NCBI GenBank assembly: GCA_002118135.1
Contig: BDIU01000039.1
Span: forward strand, 363,514 to 427,513
Origin: Trebouxia sp. TZW2008
Taxonomy: Eukaryota > Chlorophyta > Trebouxiophyceae > Trebouxiales > Trebouxiaceae
DNA length: 64,000 nucleotides
Direction: 5' to 3'
Part shown: positions 59,701-64,000 of the stretch, one piece after another
Layout of the letters: every line of letters begins with the position of its first letter
Position numbering within the stretch: position 1 is the first letter of the stretch
Made by a program: the position numbers and the translations under genes
The notes under the pieces: model-generated
Seen by the model: the letters and a program-made list of their open reading frames with translations, nothing else
What the model was told of the DNA's origin: nothing
Databases searched by the model: none

Positions 59701-62700
59701 TAGCATCGACCTATCCATCACTATTCCTGTCATGCATGCAGGCGGCTTGTGCTGTTTGAGGCGCAGGGGAGAGTGGTGGACCAGGCTGTCTCTTGATCTG
59801 GAGCATATGGGCAGACCAGACGAATCACTTGAGGTCAGCCCATAAGACACTGCCTTACAAAATTGCCTGCATCAATACACTCCATTCATGTGCCCTTTTT
59901 AGCATATAAACATGCGTCCAGTGCCATTATAGCATCACACTCCTGTTGCAAGATACATGCATTGCAATTCAAGGACTTCTTAGTCCTTTGATGTACTGCC
60001 TAGGAGCGTTGTGCCAGCAGCTGCCAAACCTCCTTTGATATACTGCTTAGGAGCGTTGTGCCAGCGGCTGCCAAACTGCCCGCCTGTCCCACTTCTTCCA
60101 AGCTAGCCTCCTTAGATCAAGTCAAATGCACAAACAAGTGCAGGCGGCAGAAGCAGCTTTGTGAGATGAATGGGTAATGAACAGCAATGCATGCATGAAC
60201 TCCCAAGTGATTGACTGAGCCATTGCGTGCAGATGGCAGAAGCGGCCTTGGCAGATGAGTGGGTAATCAACGGAGATCGTGTAGCGCTGCAGCGGCGAGT
60301 GCTCAGGCTGGGCAAGCCCCCCAGGCGCTGGAAGCGGCCCTCCTGGGCTGCTGTTGCATTACGAGAGCCTCTTGAAGTATGTCCTATGCTCCACAACTTG
60401 CTTTTTTGGATTCTTCTCAGCCCGCCTGGGCTGCTATTGCCTGCAGAGAACCCCTTCAAGTATGCCACATGCTGTGCCATTCGTGTGCCTTGAAATGTGG
60501 TATGATCATCGCTGATAACGGGCAAGCCCTTGAGTATCAATCAACAACACCAGCTGCATTACATCATAGCAACTTGCCAGGGCGCAGCTGTAGCGCGCGG
60601 CTTTGTACCTAGGAGCGGCATGCAGCAAAGCCTTGATCACTTCTGTGCTTTCAGGTGCGCATTGAGGGTCAGCCGCTGGACTCAGTGCTGGGCATCAAGA
60701 GTCGCTTTCTGGGCAATGGCGGAGAGGAGTGCAGTGTTGAAGAGTTGGCGCTGCAATTCTATGCTGCAGAAGCCAATGGCGGCTGGACTGGTAACACTTC
60801 AAGTCTCCAAGTTATTTGGTGCTTCCAGCTCATGATGCCTTCTGCATTCTTACGTTGCACACACAATTGCAGCTGGACCCGTGCTCATGTGCTACATGCA
60901 GAAGTACTTGTCTGCTGCTTTGTGTTTATTGATGCCATCAGATTCGTCACATCTTGCAGCTCTCTGCTGCATAAGTGATCGATGGCTGGACGGACATCAC
61001 CTCAAGCCTCCAATCTGCACATCAACTGCTGCAACCTGCAGGCATCCATGCTGAGGGTGGCATTTGGGCTACACTATTTGGCCTACTTATGTGGGACATT
61101 CTCTTCATGGATGTGCCAGATGTGTTCCAGACAGCCTTTCAGACCGCCCCGCTTGACCTAGGCACAGTGGTGTTTTACCCCTCAAGAAAAACAGCGATTG
61201 AGACGCGCCTTGCACTTGTTAGAGAGGGCCAGGGACCTGACGTGATCAAGCAATGCTGGCAGCAACATCATGGCGAGTGGTGCAGAGGTGTCAATTGGGA
61301 CAGGCACGGTAAGTCCTCCACATTTAGCTGTGGGATGTTGCACGCCTTGTACATGTTACAGCACGGCCGGACTACATGGTCTTATCAAGACAAAGCATCA
61401 TGACAAATGGTGTAGAGGCATGGTATGTCTTGCATGTAACAGAAAGGCTCAGGACCTGACCTGATCAGGCGATGCTGGCAGCAACATCATGGCAAATGGT
61501 GCAGAAGCGTCAACTGGGACAGGCATGGTATGTCTTTCACATGTGAGCTTGCATCTTACATGGCAATTGGCATTGAGGCACATTTTGCATGTTTTACAGA
61601 GGGCAGGGATCTGACTTGATGAAGCAATGCTGGCAGCAGCATTATGGCAAATGGTGCAGAGGCATCAACTGGGACAGGCATGGTGAGTCTTTCACACATG
61701 GCTGTGAATGTTGCACAGAAACTCGGCATTGAGGCACATTTTGCATGTGTTAGAGAGTGGTTGCAACCTGACATGATCAAGCAGTGTTGGCAGCAGCATC
61801 ATGGCAAGAGCTCCACAGGCGTCAACTGAGACAGGCATGGTATGTCTTTCACATGTGGGCTTGCATCTTACGTAGCAATTGGCATTGATGCACATCTTGC
61901 ATGTGTTAGAGAGGGCAGGGATCCGACCTGGTGAAGCAATGCTGGCAGCAGCATCATGGCAAATGGTGCAGAGGCATCAACTGGAACAGGCATGGTGAGT
62001 CTTTCATACCTAGCTGTGCATGTTGCATAGAAGACCGGCATCGAGGGACATCTTGCATGTGTTAGAGAATGGTTGGAACCTGACTGGATCAGGCAATGCT
62101 GGCAGAAGCAACATGGCAAGAGCTTCGGAGGTGTCAACTGGGACAGGCAGGGTAACTCTTTCACACGTGGCTGTGCATGTTGCACAGAGAACCGGCATCG
62201 AGGCAAATCTTGCATGTGTAAGAGGGTGGTTGGAACCTGACTTGAGCAGGCAATGCTGGCAGAAGCAACATGGCAAGAGCTTCGGAAGTGTCAACTGGGA
62301 CAGGCAGGGTGACTCTTTCACACGTGGCTGTGCATGTTGCACAGAGAACCGGCATCGAGGCAAATCTTGCATGTGTTAGAGAGTGGTTGGAACCTGACTT
62401 GAGCAGGCAATGCTGGCAGAAGCAACATGGCTAGAATTTTGGTGGTGTCAACTGAGACAGGCTCAGACAGGCTTCACATGTGGCTGTGCATTTTGGATGC
62501 CTGCATCTGTCATTCTTGGCAATGTCCGTACCTCGTGAGCCAATATGAACCATGAAGTAGCTGTGATGACGCAAACACTGACAGTGACTGCAGTCATGAG
62601 AGCCTTCAGACATTACAGGCCTTGATTGTTTGCTGGTCCTTGCTACTGTGATTTGGGTGCTGTGTACAACTGCAGTCTCATTGGACACTACGTTCATGCG

Positions 62701-63495
62701 TTGCAGACCTGGATGATGTGCTGACCATTGCTGTTAACATTTAGCTAGTAAAGATGACTACAACTGTCAAACAAGCCCATTGATTGCAGGCCTGAAGGAT
62801 CTGTTGACCATTGCTGTGTGTGTGGGAGGCTGTGGCTTGGCGGCTGTCTGCAAGCTGCTAGCTGAAGACTTCAGTGGCTGGGCAGGCAAGCTCCTTTCCT
62901 GACCAGCATTGCATTCATCTAGGCAGGGCATTTCACAAGTGCCCTTGCTGCAGATTTGCGCAGAACAGCATTGAGGCTGGGTTAACACAGCTAGGTGGCT
63001 GTTGAATGATGTTGCTTGCATCAAGAGATTTGAGCTGATCAGAGTACTGCTGCATTGAACGTCACCACTGCTTGGAGAGCATGCTGCATTCGGTTCTGCA
63101 GTGCACCTGGCTTGAGAGCTGCGCCAACAAAAGCAAGGGAAACATTGATGCTCAGATGGAATGCCAGATCTGCTGCTGGTCAAAGATTGCTGCATGTGTT
63201 CCTATTTCTACTTAAAGAGTTTTCTGCACAAGCTTCATCGCAACAGTCTGTTTGTGTGCTGAGGCAGCAACGTTACCCAAAATTTCGATGTTCAGGTGGC
63301 ATGCCAGACCTATTGTTGTGGAATGTGAACACCTGCAAAGCAAAGCTATGTGAGGTGAAAGGCCCACGCGATCGCCTGTCAGAGCAGCAACGAGCATGGA
63401 TTAACGCGCTTATAGATGCAGAAGTCGATGTGGAGGTGTTGAAAGTTGTTGAGCCAAGAGTCGGAAAAGCTCCTAAACGACGGCGCAAATGGTAG
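53706..63495 (+). CDS. FAN1: FAN1, Fanconi-associated structure-specific nuclease, plant type
   Basis: A VRR-NUC nuclease for interstrand-crosslink repair. Twelve exons (53706-53952, 54012-54751, 55007-55219, 55518-56180, 57072-57338, 58557-58794, 59742-59833, 60233-60376, 60655-60790, 61042-61308, 62790-62885, 63296-63495) close in phase to 1100 residues. In order: LRGQASLQELIGRSF start, as in plant FAN1; UBZ-like finger CPVCGLPVLERIMNGH; HIRAN domain (GRRFRTNITC to GYLPREIAQHL); NFLLMADIVVKQDSHLL and EAQCLFLRLCLRKGPWF; an Ala/Thr-rich linker; SAP-like TVAELQLLLGKLEL; a TPR-like part with RVALQRRVLRLGKPPRRW and GIKSRF; then VRR-NUC with HAEGGIW, GGMPDLLLWN and EVKGPRDRLSEQQRAW. All three catalytic motif groups are present. 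The last intron has a GC donor (GGGCAG|GCAAGC at 62886). Confidence 0.96.
56181..57071 (+). repeat. FAN1 acceptor-side copies of the TGPCIHIQAPMCNF exon
   Basis: The real exon starts at 57072. A clear copy lies at about 56918-57035 (CAGGCTGCATTCAAAAAGACA through CTGCAAGCCTCCATGTGCAG, with the RVQRLFFLN part broken). Weaker related stretches occur at about 56270-56310 and 56345-56450. Confidence 0.8.
57285..57705 (+). repeat. FAN1 donor-side copies of the YEQALRHAAELDNALE exon end
   Basis: The real exon ends at 57338 (GAG|GTATGT). Copies end near 57509 (TTGGAG|GTATGC) and near 57712; both keep CTGCGCxxxGCTGCTGAG. Spacings are about 171 and 203. Confidence 0.9.
58025..58640 (+). repeat. FAN1 acceptor-side array of the DFDSDAADKALQ exon start
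   Basis: The real acceptor is at 58556. Copies keeping TTGCAGGAxTTTGAC and ATGCAGCAxACAAGGC lie at about 58133-58200 and 58285-58370. Copies of only the CAGCCxTCAxTGCTGACCTGCACAAG part lie at about 58045-58090 and 58438-58495. Confidence 0.9.
58700..59345 (+). repeat. FAN1 donor-side array of the LLQQLLG exon end
   Basis: The real exon ends at 58794 (CTGTTAG|GTGAAC). Degraded copies of the VYAAMATTGVSLMEKRKQW to LLQQLLG piece lie at about 58890-58985, 59060-59165 (TTAG|GTGAGC) and 59250-59335 (TTAGGGGAGCTC). Confidence 0.9.
61190..62465 (+). repeat. FAN1 ~156-bp donor-side tandem array, nine units
   Basis: Donor GTs fall at 61309 (real), 61423, 61528, 61683, 61840, 61995, 62152 and 62309, with a destroyed site near 62460. 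The last six spacings are 155, 157, 155, 157, 157 and about 151. Each unit carries the exon end encoding CWQQHHGEWCRGVNWDRH and about 30 bases of intron start. Units 7 and 8 are nearly identical. All eight intact positions keep GT. Confidence 0.96.
62705..62750 (+). repeat. FAN1 acceptor-side copy of the LKDLLTIAV exon
   Basis: GTTGCAG followed by ACCTGGATGATGTGCTGACC ends its match near 62745; the real exon begins at 62790 after ATTGCAG. Spacing is about 80 bases. Confidence 0.85.
63150..63182 (+). repeat. FAN1 acceptor-side copy of the last exon start
   Basis: GCTCAGATGGAATGCCAGAT matches the real GTTCAGGTGGCATGCCAGAC at 63290-63310 and continues with CTGCTGCTGG. Spacing is about 139 bases. 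Confidence 0.8.
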
Positions 63496-63885
63496 AGACT
63501 TTGACAAGAGCGCTCAAGTGCGCTCAAACGCGCACTTCTACAGCACGTTGAACATTTGGCTCAAGTGTACAACAAGTCTCTTGTTCTTTATCCTGACTAA
63601 AGTTGCTCTGACAATTAGTCTGACTGACGTGTATTCTGACTTGCTGTTTGCTTTATGCCCGTTTGGCCATGGCTTGATTGCATGCTAATGCAAAATTTAT
63701 TTAGTTCATTTCGTGTATACTATCAAGGACCATGTAGGGTGATTGCTTTGCAACTGAGCCATAATCACTGCGACTTTTGATGACGGCCTGCATCAAGACA
63801 ATGCAGATAGCATGCCCAGCTCTGGGTACAGTTAAAACCAATGACACAATATTTTTAAATGGAGGTGTGTTTTTTGGCTAACTGG
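63496..63885. other. FAN1 3' flank
   Basis: About 390 bases, becoming AT-rich towards the end (ATATTTTTAAATGG near 63848). No further gene is seen. Confidence 0.55.
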
Positions 63886-64000
63886 TGTCCAAGGTCTCGT
63901 GGGCCGTGGGACGGTGAGGCCGTCCCGCCGTGGGACGGGGCGCCCGGGGGCCCCGCCGCCCTTGGGACCCTCTCCACGGCCCCAGTACTTTGCGCGCGCT
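63886..64000. other. Abrupt GC-rich terminal segment
   Basis: The last ~115 bases switch from moderate to very high GC. They contain GGGACGG repeats, a GGGACGG/CCGTCCC inverted pair and a CGCCCGGGGGCCCC block. The composition is unlike anything else in the window, so it is either a different repeat family or foreign/misjoined sequence. Confidence 0.75.

Noticed and set aside
61190..62465. CRISPR-like regular repeats
   Set aside because: Repeat and spacer are not separable: whole ~156-base units containing FAN1 coding sequence are duplicated, in an intron of a eukaryotic gene.

Overview
This is a nuclear window from a photosynthetic eukaryote, most likely a green alga (chlorophyte lineage). 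Three things point there: plastid-specific nuclear genes (TIC110, VIPP1, two further proteins with transit-peptide-like N-termini), intron-containing replication-type histone genes in divergent pairs with a 3' hairpin, and a plant-type FAN1 with a HIRAN domain. By eye the base composition is moderate, except for the last ~110 bases, which are very GC-rich. Nearly every gene is split by GT-AG introns. I rebuilt most genes by hand, requiring exon phases to close exactly, so most coordinates are exon-level rather than single-ORF calls.

Layout, left to right: DHX16/PRP2 spliceosomal DEAH helicase (minus, C-terminus off the left edge); YTHDC1-like m6A reader with RS and Met-Gly tails (plus); aldo-keto reductase (minus); 8-oxoguanine-deaminase-type amidohydrolase (plus); histone pairs H3/H2B and H4/H2A (each minus/plus); TIC110 plastid translocon protein (minus, 14.6 kb); a plastid EF-hand membrane protein (plus); a Rho_N/SAP-type plastid protein (plus); VIPP1/IM30 (minus); FAN1 repair nuclease (plus). 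Genes alternate strand almost strictly, giving six divergent promoter regions of roughly 0.3 to 1.1 kb. Themes are nuclear RNA processing (DHX16, YTH), chromatin and DNA/nucleobase maintenance (histones, FAN1, guanine-oxidation clearance) and plastid biogenesis (TIC110, VIPP1).

The most striking structure is not a gene. In DHX16, the deaminase, TIC110 and FAN1, and weakly in YTHDC1 and H2A, introns are filled with tandem degraded copies of the neighbouring exon edge. Upstream introns carry serial copies of the 3' splice site plus the first part of the exon; downstream introns carry serial copies of the last part of the exon plus the 5' splice site. Each array has its own fairly constant period (96, 127, about 156, 163, 165, 172-175 or 177 bp), two to nine units, usually keeps the AG or GT, and often has stops or indels in the exon-derived part. 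Adjacent units range from heavily decayed to about 98% identical, so the process looks continuing. This 'splice-edge tandem duplication' accounts for much of the intron length here and is my candidate for a previously undescribed phenomenon.
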